Below are positions 8,376 to 16,158 of a DNA stretch of 42,398 nucleotides, in pieces. The stretch's first letter is position 1, and every line of letters begins with the position of its first letter. Source of the stretch: Deltaproteobacteria bacterium. GTDB taxonomy: Bacteria; Desulfobacterota; Desulfomonilia; Desulfomonilales; Desulfomonilaceae. The DNA lies in NCBI GenBank assembly GCA_021777225.1, contig JAJYDQ010000036.1, forward strand, positions 1 through 42,398, written 5' to 3'. Under the pieces are notes generated by a model. It ran no database searches. It worked only from the letters and a program-made list of their open reading frames with translations, and was not told the DNA's origin. The translations under genes and the position numbers were made by a program.

Positions 8376-9331
8376 TTTAGGAAAGCCACGGCCCGAGTTT
8401 CGGACCAATACTCTCCATTGTGATCAAACGCCATGAATCCAACATGCCCTCCATGTTTAGGGACTTCAAGGAACAGATTTGGGTTGGCTTTCGCTTCTGC
8501 AAAAGGATAACAAGAGGCTGAAAGGAATGGGTCATCCGCCGCGTTTATCAGTAGGATAGGAACTCTGATGTTTGGAAGAAACGGGCGGCATGAAGACTTT
8601 TCATAGTAATCATAAGCGTCCTTGAACCCGTGCAAAGGGGCCGTATACTTGTCATCAAACTCCTTTAACGTCCTGATTTTTTCATAACCTCTGAGATCAA
8701 TTTTTTCAGGGGCCATTAAGGCTTTGGTTTTCATTTTTTCATGCAACATTAGCAGAAATCTCTTTAAATAGAGGCGATTCATCAATGCGCTTATTCGTTT
8801 CGAACTCGCCTTGAGGTCACAAGGCACAGATATCGTTACAGCCGCTTTGATAACTGGCGGTGTCGCTTCGCCCTGTTCACCCAAGTATTTCAAGATTACA
8901 TTACCACCTAGGCTCGATCCCACGAGCGCCAGCGCCGAATACCTATCGTTTCCGGACACATGGCGGATGACAGTTTGCAGGTCCCCTGTTTCACCGCTGT
9001 GATACATCTGCAGACGCCTGTTCGACTCACCTCCACATCCCCGAAAATTAACGGCAAGAGCGTCCCATGCTCCCCGGTTTAACGCACTAACCATACCCAT
9101 CATGTACGACCGGGTGGAATTACCTTCCAGACCATGCAATACAATGGCCAGTCGCTTTGAACCAACTCTGGACCAATCCAGATCTAGAAAATCTCCATCC
9201 GGAGTATCGATTCGGTCTCTTTGATAGGTTACGTCCGGGACCTTTCTAAAGAGTGTCGGAATGACGGTCTGTATGTGAGTATTTGAACAAAATATCGGCG
9301 GTTTGTATGTGGATTTAGCAATTACAGGCAT
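8360..9331 (-). CDS. YheT-like alpha/beta hydrolase
   Basis: This is a 323-residue alpha/beta hydrolase of the YheT/ABHD (UPF0017) family. The nucleophile elbow is GSSLGG, with Ser140. The oxyanion region LHGLEGNSTRSYMMG is typical of the family. The acid is probably in NAADDPFLS and the catalytic histidine in HGGHVGFM. Family members act as esterases on short acyl or lipid esters, but the bacterial substrate is unknown. A longer frame opens at TTG 9334. ATG 9331, nine bases after GGAGG, is the better start. It follows the HNH gene by ~40 bp on the same strand and is probably the last gene of a three-gene operon. Its 3' end overlaps the SWIM gene tail-to-tail. Confidence 0.9.
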   Translation of the reverse strand: MPVIAKSTYKPPIFCSNTHIQTVIPTLFRKVPDVTYQRDRIDTPDGDFLDLDWSRVGSKRLAIVLHGLEGNSTRSYMMGMVSALNRGAWDALAVNFRGCGGESNRRLQMYHSGETGDLQTVIRHVSGNDRYSALALVGSSLGGNVILKYLGEQGEATPPVIKAAVTISVPCDLKASSKRISALMNRLYLKRFLLMLHEKMKTKALMAPEKIDLRGYEKIRTLKEFDDKYTAPLHGFKDAYDYYEKSSCRPFLPNIRVPILLINAADDPFLSASCYPFAEAKANPNLFLEVPKHGGHVGFMAFDHNGEYWSETRAVAFLNQRAC

Positions 9332-9373
9332 CAATCCATGCCTCCGTGGTTTTGTTTAGGTCAAGAAGTTTGG

Positions 9374-9742
9374 TCATTTCCTGTCCTTGAGTAAAGATTC
9401 CAGACAAGCGAAAGGTTTGTATGTGGAAGAGGACTCATTGCCCTCGTGAAGAACGTCCTCCTCGAGATAACGCTGGTGCTCCATGTCATGACAGTAAATG
9501 CAAAGAAGTTCCCAGTTGCTTCCGTCAGGAGGATTGTTTTCATGGTTGTGGTCTTTATGATGGACCGTAAGCTCGCGAAGTTTTTTCCCCGAAAACTCTC
9601 GTCCACATCGAGCGCAAATCCGGGGGAACATGTTGAGAGCTTTCTCCCTGTAAGTAGTCTCTCGTAGTTCCTGGCTGCGCCGGGCTTCCGAAATAACCTT
9701 ATCTAGCCTGCCCGCTTCAGCTCGTGGCTTTCTAGAAACCAT
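9374..9742 (-). CDS. yajD: YajD-family HNH nuclease domain protein
   Basis: This small (122-residue) HNH protein closely resembles E. coli YajD as I remember it. Shared blocks are YREKALNMFP, RELTVHHKDHNHENNPPDG, SNWELLCIYCHD and MEHQRYLE. The zinc-binding pairs CARC and CIYC and the catalytic HH...N...H residues are all present. The N-terminal ~35 residues are basic. No phage or restriction genes are nearby, so it is more likely a housekeeping nucleic-acid enzyme than a toxin. The frame extends to GTG 9748, but ATG 9742 is nine bases after GGAG. It lies between the 4Fe-4S gene (~50 bp upstream) and the YheT-like gene (~42 bp downstream). Confidence 0.88.
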   Translation of the reverse strand: MVSRKPRAEAGRLDKVISEARRSQELRETTYREKALNMFPRICARCGREFSGKKLRELTVHHKDHNHENNPPDGSNWELLCIYCHDMEHQRYLEEDVLHEGNESSSTYKPFACLESLLKDRK

Positions 9743-9792
9743 GTCCACACACTCCAGTCCAAAATTTTTCAGACCTGTTCCTGCAAGAGTTG

Positions 9793-10332
9793 CTATAACA
9801 ATGGCCGTTTTAAGACTATTAAGGATTCTAATTGCTTAAGCTGATCGCCATATTTGGCGTCCCCAAAAATCGGGCCGCATTCTTGAAGTTCAACCATGCC
9901 GGCTGCCAGTTTCAAGGCAAAATTGAAACAGGAGCTTTCCCCGCAGACTTTACAGTTGGTTTTTGGAAGTAAGCGGTAAAGTTCCAGCGGCTGGAGGTTT
10001 TCGTGAGTTACCGTATCCGGCTCGATCCCGGAGCGTCGCGCCCAAATATCGTTAACCAGTTTGACGAGGCGATCTATTACATCTTTAGCCTGTTCCCGAG
10101 TATCAAGATGGTCCGCGGCTATGCGGTCATGCCAAAATCCAACTTTATGGTCATCAAGACGCCATGAAAAAACCGGACCATCGACGAAATAGGTCCCATT
10201 TTTAAATGTAGAATTCAGATACGGCAGGACTTCTCTAATATCTACGGGGAGATGCGCTATGGCTTCATATTCAAAAACTTCAGCGCTGTGGTCCGCCACC
10301 TCAATTTCAAGATCGTATGATTCTATAAGCAT
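9793..10332 (-). CDS. 4Fe-4S domain protein of corrinoid-protein type
   Basis: This is a 179-residue soluble protein. The C-terminal third carries C127-x2-C130-G-x3-C135 ... C152 (in KTNCKVCGESSCFNFALKLA and QECGPIF). This is the 4Fe-4S domain (PF04060 type) seen in the corrinoid iron-sulfur protein of acetyl-CoA synthase and in RnfB. The first ~110 residues form a separate alpha/beta domain that I do not recognise; it contains a DGPVFSWRLDDHKVGFWHD block. It probably transfers electrons. The gene is divergent from a B12-type radical SAM gene, sharing a 176-bp intergenic region, which hints at a common cofactor theme. CAGGAG precedes the ATG by six bases. Confidence 0.8.
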   Translation of the reverse strand: MLIESYDLEIEVADHSAEVFEYEAIAHLPVDIREVLPYLNSTFKNGTYFVDGPVFSWRLDDHKVGFWHDRIAADHLDTREQAKDVIDRLVKLVNDIWARRSGIEPDTVTHENLQPLELYRLLPKTNCKVCGESSCFNFALKLAAGMVELQECGPIFGDAKYGDQLKQLESLIVLKRPLL

Positions 10333-10508
10333 GAAAACTCCTGAAATCCAAATTAACCAAATGTTTAATTACTTCCACCGTGTTTTGTAATACTCGCCCG
10401 CCTGCTGCGAAACATGAATCTATACGGTCTAATGATTCTTGATATGTTATATTATAATTGTGTCTGAAAGTTAATAGGCCAATTACCGGCGGAAGATGAG
10501 GAACCAGG

Positions 10509-11783
10509 ATGAGGGCCCTACTAATATCAGTTAACACTCAGGAAATATATATGCGCACATGGCCGCTAGGGTTGGCTTGCGTGGCTGAATCCGCAAGAGT
10601 GGCCTCTCACACGGTAGAGTTTTTGGATCTCATGCACGCCGATGACCCGACCGCTTCCGTCCAAAAAGGTATCAAAGAATTTCGGCCCGATGTGATTGGC
10701 CTATCTGTACGAAATATTGACAGCCAGAAAATGACTGATCAAGGCTTTTTCATAGACAATGTTAAAGGCGTTGTTGAGTGCTGTAGATCCGTAACTAAAG
10801 CGCCTGTAGTTTTAGGAGGAGCTGGCTACAGCATTTATCCGGATAGTCTACTGGAATATCTTAAAGCGGACATGGGGATACAAGGAGAAGGGGAAACAGC
10901 GTTTGTCGAGCTAATTAATCGACTTGAAGGGGGCACTGAACTTGTAGGCGCTCCTGGACTGTACCTCCCCAGACTGGGCCTATCTGGGCCAACGCATTTC
11001 GAGAACGACCTCGACCACCTACCCCTACCGAATGTTAGTTCATTCTCCGATTCAGTTTCAAAAGGAGATGATTTCTGGCTGCCTGTTCAGACCCGTCGGG
11101 GTTGCCCAATGAATTGTTCCTATTGTTCGACGGGTTCAATCGAAGGACGCCTTCTTCGAAAGCGCTCTCCCTGGAAAGTTGTGGACTGGCTACTGGAATG
11201 GCGCAAAACAGGGATTTCACAATTTTATTTCGTGGATAACACCTTCAATTTACCGCCTTCTTATGCCCGAACGCTGTGCGGAGAGATGATTTCGAAGAAT
11301 CTTGACGCTGCATGGCGCTGTATAATGTATCCTGCTAGAACCAGCGAAAAGCTCATTCGCTTGATGGCCGAATCAGGATGCAAAGAAGTTTCCATTGGAT
11401 TTGAGAGCGGTTCCACGCTGATCCTGAACTCAATGAACAAAAAATTCACCAATGATGATGTTCGTTACACATGTGACCTGCTGGCAAAATATGGTATAAG
11501 GAGAATGGGATTTTTGCTTTTGGGCGGTCCTGGCGAAACCAAAGAAACTACCCTTGAAAGTTTGCGTTTTGCCGATTCGTTGAATTTCGAGGTCCTCAAA
11601 CTGACCGTGGGAATTCGAATTTATCCACAAACTATTCTCGCCGAAACCGCTGTAAAGGATGGAATAGTATCTCCGGATGACAACCTACTCGAACCTCGAT
11701 TCTACCTGGTCCCAAGTTTACAGGGCTGGATAAAAGGTGTCGTAGATGAATGGATGTCTTCACGTACCAACTGGGTAAGCTAG
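10509..11783 (+). CDS. B12-binding-domain radical SAM protein
   Basis: This 424-residue protein has an N-terminal cobalamin-binding-like Rossmann domain (residues ~1-150), without the DxHxxG base-off histidine motif. A radical SAM core follows, with the 4Fe-4S motif C199-x3-C203-x2-C206 (RRGCPMNCSYCSTGSIEG). IQGEGETAFVELI is the conserved segment before the core, and VSIGFESGS and GFLLLGGPGET are later core strands. The architecture matches the BchE/P-methyltransferase-like class, which performs radical methylation, cyclisation or ring rearrangement; the substrate is unknown. GAGG lies seven bases before the ATG. A TATAAT at 10453-10458 is a candidate -10. The nearest functional neighbour is the divergent 4Fe-4S protein. 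Confidence 0.9.
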   Translation: MRALLISVNTQEIYMRTWPLGLACVAESARVASHTVEFLDLMHADDPTASVQKGIKEFRPDVIGLSVRNIDSQKMTDQGFFIDNVKGVVECCRSVTKAPVVLGGAGYSIYPDSLLEYLKADMGIQGEGETAFVELINRLEGGTELVGAPGLYLPRLGLSGPTHFENDLDHLPLPNVSSFSDSVSKGDDFWLPVQTRRGCPMNCSYCSTGSIEGRLLRKRSPWKVVDWLLEWRKTGISQFYFVDNTFNLPPSYARTLCGEMISKNLDAAWRCIMYPARTSEKLIRLMAESGCKEVSIGFESGSTLILNSMNKKFTNDDVRYTCDLLAKYGIRRMGFLLLGGPGETKETTLESLRFADSLNFEVLKLTVGIRIYPQTILAETAVKDGIVSPDDNLLEPRFYLVPSLQGWIKGVVDEWMSSRTNWVS

Positions 11784-11838
11784 GTTTCACATTTAGCAAT
11801 TTTGCCGTTCCGTAATTAAAAGGTGGTCTGTTCGAATG

Positions 11839-13410
11839 CTACTGTTCCTTTTGACGCTCGGGTTGATGGCTATGTTTGATTCCATAAAAGCAATAGATGC
11901 TGAATCCTAACACCAGCCAGCTTAAAAGCCTCAACCATGCTTCCCACGGAAGGCTTAGCGCAAGCAATAGGCATGATACCAACCCCAATACCGGCACAAA
12001 AGGAACCCAGGGGACCCTGAAAGGCCTGGGCATGTCCGGGTGTTTGTAACGCAGAACTAAAACGCCGGCGCATACCATGATGAAAGCGGCAAGCGTCCCG
12101 ATTGAAACGAGTTCGGCCAAAATGTCAACGGAGAGTAGGGAGGCCAGTATGCCTACAGCCAAGCCTGTGACCATACTGGTGTTGGCTGGAGTGCCAAAGC
12201 GAGGATGGGCTTTGGAAAAAAACGCCGGTAAGAGGCCATCATGGGCCATACTGAAGAAAATACGCGCTTGTCCCATCAAAAGGACTAAAATTACGGACGT
12301 CAAGCCGGCGATAGCTCCGAGTTTTACAAAAACGGCCAGCCAGCGAATGCCCGTAGCGTCAACAGCCAATGCCACAGGATTGGCCACGTTGAGTCTCGAA
12401 TAGTTGACCACCCCTGTCAAAACCAGAGCAAACAGAATGTACAGAACCGCACAGAGAGAGAGCGAACCTAAAATCCCTATCGGCATATGTTTTTGGGGTT
12501 CCTTGGCTTCCTGAGCCGCTGTTGAGACAGCGTCGAACCCCACATAAGCAAAGAAAACAACTCCCGCGCCTCTTATCACCCCAGACCAGCCAAACTGACC
12601 ATATTTACCCGTATTAGGCGGAATAAACGGAACCCAGTTGTCAGTCTGGATGAACCTTATCCCGACGATAATCACCGCCAATATTACAGCTAGTTTGACA
12701 ATCACTATAGCGGTGTTAAATATAGCTGATTCCCGAATACCCTTTACCAGAATAATAGTTACGAAGAGGACAACCAAAGAGGCGGGTAGATTAAATATTG
12801 CTGTGGTGCGAGGCAAGGTGTCTGGGGAGATGCCAACCTGCTGAAGGCGTTCGATATAAAAACCGAGCTGATACCAGCCCTCAGAAGCCAAAATGCCCAT
12901 CTGTCCTATTAGCTTATTTGATAAAAATACAAACTGTGTTCCCGGAGGCGCGGAAAATTCTGGGGGCACATTTAAGCCTACCTGATGAAGGAAACTAACA
13001 ACGTAACTCGACCAACCCACAGCAACGGCTGACGCTCCTATAGCATATTCAATGATCAGGTCCCATCCGATAAACCACGCGAAAGCCTCACCCAGAGTGG
13101 CGTAAGAATATGTGTAGGCGCTCCCGGCGACGGGGATCATGGAAGCGAATTCAGCGTAACATAGACCGGCAAGGCCACTTACTATCGCGGCCACAATGAA
13201 GGAAATCACAATCCCAGGGCCGGCGTATTGGGCTGCCGCCTGCCCGGTCAGAATGAATATACCGGCCCCGATAATAGCGCCGATCCCTATTCCCAAGAGG
13301 TCAATAACGCCAAGCGCCTTCTTGAGGCCACCACCGTGTTTCGCCTCCGCTTGAAGGGTCTCAATATCTTTTGTTCGGAGAAGTTTCTGGAATAAACTGG
13401 AAGACTTCAC
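11839..13410 (-). CDS. APC-family amino acid permease (CAT type)
   Basis: This is a ~523-residue inner-membrane transporter with about 12 spans. The APC signature GIGIGAIIGAGIFILTG begins near residue 40. FFAYVGFDAVSTAAQEAKEP, the hallmark of the cationic amino acid transporter subfamily, lies in the middle. The C-terminus carries MPRPFRVPWVPFVPVLG before the last two helices. The frame can be extended to ATG 13503. That would add a weakly conserved hydrophobic leader, and GTG 13410 (AGGT about five bases upstream) gives the usual family N-terminus (SSLFQKLLRTKDIE), so I prefer GTG. It is divergent from the NCS2-like permease. The substrate is probably an amino acid; which one is not visible. 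Confidence 0.88.
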   Translation of the reverse strand: MKSSSLFQKLLRTKDIETLQAEAKHGGGLKKALGVIDLLGIGIGAIIGAGIFILTGQAAAQYAGPGIVISFIVAAIVSGLAGLCYAEFASMIPVAGSAYTYSYATLGEAFAWFIGWDLIIEYAIGASAVAVGWSSYVVSFLHQVGLNVPPEFSAPPGTQFVFLSNKLIGQMGILASEGWYQLGFYIERLQQVGISPDTLPRTTAIFNLPASLVVLFVTIILVKGIRESAIFNTAIVIVKLAVILAVIIVGIRFIQTDNWVPFIPPNTGKYGQFGWSGVIRGAGVVFFAYVGFDAVSTAAQEAKEPQKHMPIGILGSLSLCAVLYILFALVLTGVVNYSRLNVANPVALAVDATGIRWLAVFVKLGAIAGLTSVILVLLMGQARIFFSMAHDGLLPAFFSKAHPRFGTPANTSMVTGLAVGILASLLSVDILAELVSIGTLAAFIMVCAGVLVLRYKHPDMPRPFRVPWVPFVPVLGLVSCLLLALSLPWEAWLRLLSWLVLGFSIYCFYGIKHSHQPERQKEQ

Positions 13411-13541
13411 AAAATACCTGAAAACAAAAATATGATGACCGTGGGAAGATAGAATTATCAAACACACGCGAGACATGATATTTACCATATGCTTCCAAAA
13501 CATGAAATATATTAAATTGCTTGTGGTTCAGGGCAACAGCC

Positions 13542-15152
13542 ATGAAATGTCAAAAAGTGAAGTACCAATGGTTCGGTGTTGGAGACATCAACGGTTTTTT
13601 TGGCTTGATGTTCGACAATATAGCCGTGCTTTCATTCCTTGCAGGCACGTTGATTCTTGGCTTTAAATTTCCTGCCGATGTCGTGTACACACGAATGATT
13701 CCAGGGACTACCCTGGGAGTGCTCTTTGGTGACCTTGTCTACACATGGATGGCTTTCAGGCTTTCGAAGAAAAGTCGGAACACGGCAGTTACCGCCATGC
13801 CACTAGGAATCGACACTCCATCGACTATAGGGCTTGCTATAACCGTCCTTGGGCCAGCGTTCATCGCTTTGAAACAGGCCGGAGAGACGGCTCAAAACGC
13901 AGCTATCATGACGTGGCATATCGGAATGGCGACAATGGTGATGATCGGCGTCATAAAAATTATAATGTCTTTCGGAGGCAATTGGGTTCAACGCGTGGTT
14001 CCAAGGGCCGGCTTGCTCGGTTCACTCGCTGGTGTAGGGCTGGCTCTAATAGGTTTTATCCCGCTCGTCGATATTTTCGGATTACCATTGGTGGGGGTGC
14101 TTTCTTTAGGCCTAATGCTCTACACTTTAGTGGCCAGGGCTTCTCTTCCTGGAAACATTCCCGGTATATTGATCGCGATCGTAGGGGGGACCCTTCTTTA
14201 CCATCTCACACAGTTCGTGGCTCCAGAAGCGCAGACTGCCCATACTTATATAAAACCCGTGTTACAATTTCATTTCGGATTACCATTACCCAATCTCGGA
14301 TTTGTTGATGGAATCAGCCCAGCCATTAAGTTTTTACCAATTGCTGTCCCGTTCGCTATTCTCACTGTAGTGGGCGGCATTAATGTTACAGAAAGCGCTC
14401 GTGTCGCCGGTGATAATTACAGCGCTCGTGAAATTCTTCTAACTGAAGCTCTTGCCACGCTGCTTTCCGGAGTTTGCGGAGGAGTCGCTCAGTCGTGCCC
14501 TTACATCGGCCATCCTGCGTATAAACGTATGGGAGCCAGGGCGGGATATACGGTTCTGACAGCCATATTTATAGGTTTAGGTGGGATTTTCGGCTATGTT
14601 TCGATGATCCTCGAATTTATACCGAGAGCTGTGCTTGCTCCCATACTTGTGTTCATTTCTTTGGAGATTGTAGGGCAAGCGTTTCTGGGGTGCCCTGCTC
14701 GCCACATCCCCGCCGTCATATTCGCCATTTTTCCTACTTTAAGCCGCTTATTGGCGATTCATCTGGAAATTCCCGAAATTGTTCCAATTCAAAATTTGGA
14801 GCGGCTTGTTTCACAAATAGGTGTCACGCTCCCCGAAACCCTGGTAATCATTGCTCTGGGCAACGGCTTTATCCTCACGGGAATGCTATGGGGATCGTTC
14901 CTAGCCGAAATGATAGACCGTCGCCTAAAGACATGTTCACTCTATCTTCTAATATTATCGGTTTTCTCCTTTTTTGGAATTATTCATTCAGCCTCCCCCG
15001 ACGCGAATATTTATCTTCCGTGGTTATTGGCTGGGACTTCACGGCTGATACCTTATGAGTTTGGGCAGTCCTATCTTGTTTTGGCTGTTATGATGTTTCT
15101 GCTTTCCTACACCAAGGGAAGCAAGGGGGAGGCGCCCTCAGTGGGCGCCTAG
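13542..15152 (+). CDS. NCS2-like (xanthine/uracil-type) permease, uncharacterised branch
   Basis: This is a 536-residue polytopic membrane protein. The N-terminal segment WFGVGDINGFFGLMFDN, the MPLGIDTPSTIGLA block and the long TM array resemble NCS2/AzgA-like nucleobase permeases. It belongs to a divergent branch annotated only as 'permease' in anaerobes. A conserved loop, GGINVTESARVAGDNYSARE, corresponds to the NCS2 region around TM8. The substrate could be a purine, a pyrimidine or something else. A frame opens at TTG 13521. ATG 13542, eight bases after AGGG, starts at the conserved MKCQKVKYQWFG. A strong hairpin (15130-15150) overlaps the stop codon. Confidence 0.8.
   Translation: MKCQKVKYQWFGVGDINGFFGLMFDNIAVLSFLAGTLILGFKFPADVVYTRMIPGTTLGVLFGDLVYTWMAFRLSKKSRNTAVTAMPLGIDTPSTIGLAITVLGPAFIALKQAGETAQNAAIMTWHIGMATMVMIGVIKIIMSFGGNWVQRVVPRAGLLGSLAGVGLALIGFIPLVDIFGLPLVGVLSLGLMLYTLVARASLPGNIPGILIAIVGGTLLYHLTQFVAPEAQTAHTYIKPVLQFHFGLPLPNLGFVDGISPAIKFLPIAVPFAILTVVGGINVTESARVAGDNYSAREILLTEALATLLSGVCGGVAQSCPYIGHPAYKRMGARAGYTVLTAIFIGLGGIFGYVSMILEFIPRAVLAPILVFISLEIVGQAFLGCPARHIPAVIFAIFPTLSRLLAIHLEIPEIVPIQNLERLVSQIGVTLPETLVIIALGNGFILTGMLWGSFLAEMIDRRLKTCSLYLLILSVFSFFGIIHSASPDANIYLPWLLAGTSRLIPYEFGQSYLVLAVMMFLLSYTKGSKGEAPSVGA
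15130..15150 (+). terminator. GC-rich hairpin overlapping a stop codon
   Basis: AGGCGCCC and GGGCGCCT form a perfect 8-bp stem with a 5-nt loop across the last codons of the permease gene. The stop codon TAG begins in the final base of the stem. No T-run follows on either strand. It may be a non-canonical terminator or a 3'-end stabiliser between two convergent genes. Confidence 0.4.
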
Positions 15153-15197
15153 CTACATCATTACACACAGAAAGCTCAGCCTTGCTGATTAAGGAAA

Positions 15198-15926
15198 TCA
15201 GAACCCTGCTTCAGCCGCTGTCTTCCCGCAAGCTTTCAATGCTGCGTTTTTAAGTCTCACAAGCCGTGGCGTCGCATCGTCCTGGTGTCGATCCCAAGAC
15301 CTGTTTAACTCCTTTACCCACTCGATAGCGGCTTTCCTTCCCGCCGCGGGCGCCTCGATCAGCCTGGCGGCATAAGATGTCCTGACTTCATCAAGCTTAG
15401 ATTTTCTCTCTTCCGCCTTGTAGCCTTCAATAATAGAGCGGCCTTTTCGCATATATTGAATGAGAGCGTCACATGGGCTGAGATTGGCTTCATTAACGAG
15501 CTGACCTTGCTCATCAGACCCTTCGAATTTATTCACATGGTCTGGATTTGGGGTTGCCTTTTTATTTAGCTCGACAATTTTCGCCGTCAATTCGTCTTTT
15601 TGTTTTTTGAGTTGAGCGACTGCCGCACCGGCCTGATCAGCCTTTTTCTCAAGGGCTTCGTTTTTTTGGAGCAATTCTGAGAGATTTTTCTTTAGATGAT
15701 CCAGTTCCGTCACCTTGGCCAGGTTTTGGTCCTTTAGTTGGGCTACTTCCTGAGTCAACGCCGACTTTTCATTTGCCAATGCTCCGTTTGCGTCTGAAAG
15801 TTTCTGATTCTTAGCTGTGAGGTCTGAAATCTCAGTTCTAGCCTTTTCCAGGTTCTTCTTGTCTGTTCCACAACTGGCCAACATTGCCAAGGACAGGCAC
15901 ATGACGACAATTAGATTTTTAGCCAT
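15198..15926 (-). CDS. Coiled-coil lipoprotein
   Basis: This 242-residue protein has a lipoprotein signal: a hydrophobic stretch and the lipobox LASC with Cys19. The next residue is Gly, so there is no inner-membrane retention Asp at +2. Residues ~25-130 are a long heptad coiled coil rich in Lys, Glu, Leu, Asn and Gln (ISDLTAKNQKLSDANGAL and similar). The C-terminal ~100 residues are a small Arg/Lys/Ala-rich helical domain with two cysteines. It is probably anchored in the outer membrane, with the coil spanning or organising the periplasm. No family is recognised. ATG 15926 is nine bases after AGGAG; ATG 15932 is only three away, so 15926 is preferred. A good promoter lies upstream. Confidence 0.8.
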   Translation of the reverse strand: MAKNLIVVMCLSLAMLASCGTDKKNLEKARTEISDLTAKNQKLSDANGALANEKSALTQEVAQLKDQNLAKVTELDHLKKNLSELLQKNEALEKKADQAGAAVAQLKKQKDELTAKIVELNKKATPNPDHVNKFEGSDEQGQLVNEANLSPCDALIQYMRKGRSIIEGYKAEERKSKLDEVRTSYAARLIEAPAAGRKAAIEWVKELNRSWDRHQDDATPRLVRLKNAALKACGKTAAEAGF

Positions 15927-15982
15927 GAACATTTACTCCTTTGTTCCAACAGGTTAAGATAATTTACTATAAAACAAATTAA

Positions 15983-16010
15983 ATTATACCAGTTACGATT
16001 TGATCCTCAA
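15983..16010 (-). promoter_or_regulatory. Sigma-70-type promoter with extended -10, for the lipoprotein gene
   Basis: On the minus strand TTGAGG (16005-16010) is 16 bp from a perfect TATAAT (15983-15988), which is preceded by TGG, an extended -10. Transcription would start near 15976, giving a leader of about 50 nt before ATG 15926. The surrounding DNA is A/T-rich. This is the best-looking housekeeping promoter I found in the window. Confidence 0.55.
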
Positions 16011-16158
16011 AGTCTTTTGGCAGATTTCATGGAGTTAAGTTACACATTCGTTCGTATTCATATAATTTACCCCCACTTCTCTCATTTTGGGAACAACATA
16101 CTACGTCTTTTTTGCAAGATGCCCTCCATCCTGATTTTAGAGGTTATGAGGCGCCCTA

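Noticed and set aside
13745-14308. 187-codon frame inside the NCS2-like permease gene
   Set aside because: It is in another frame of a clear membrane-protein gene, and its His/Arg/Tyr-rich product is typical of frameshifted translation.
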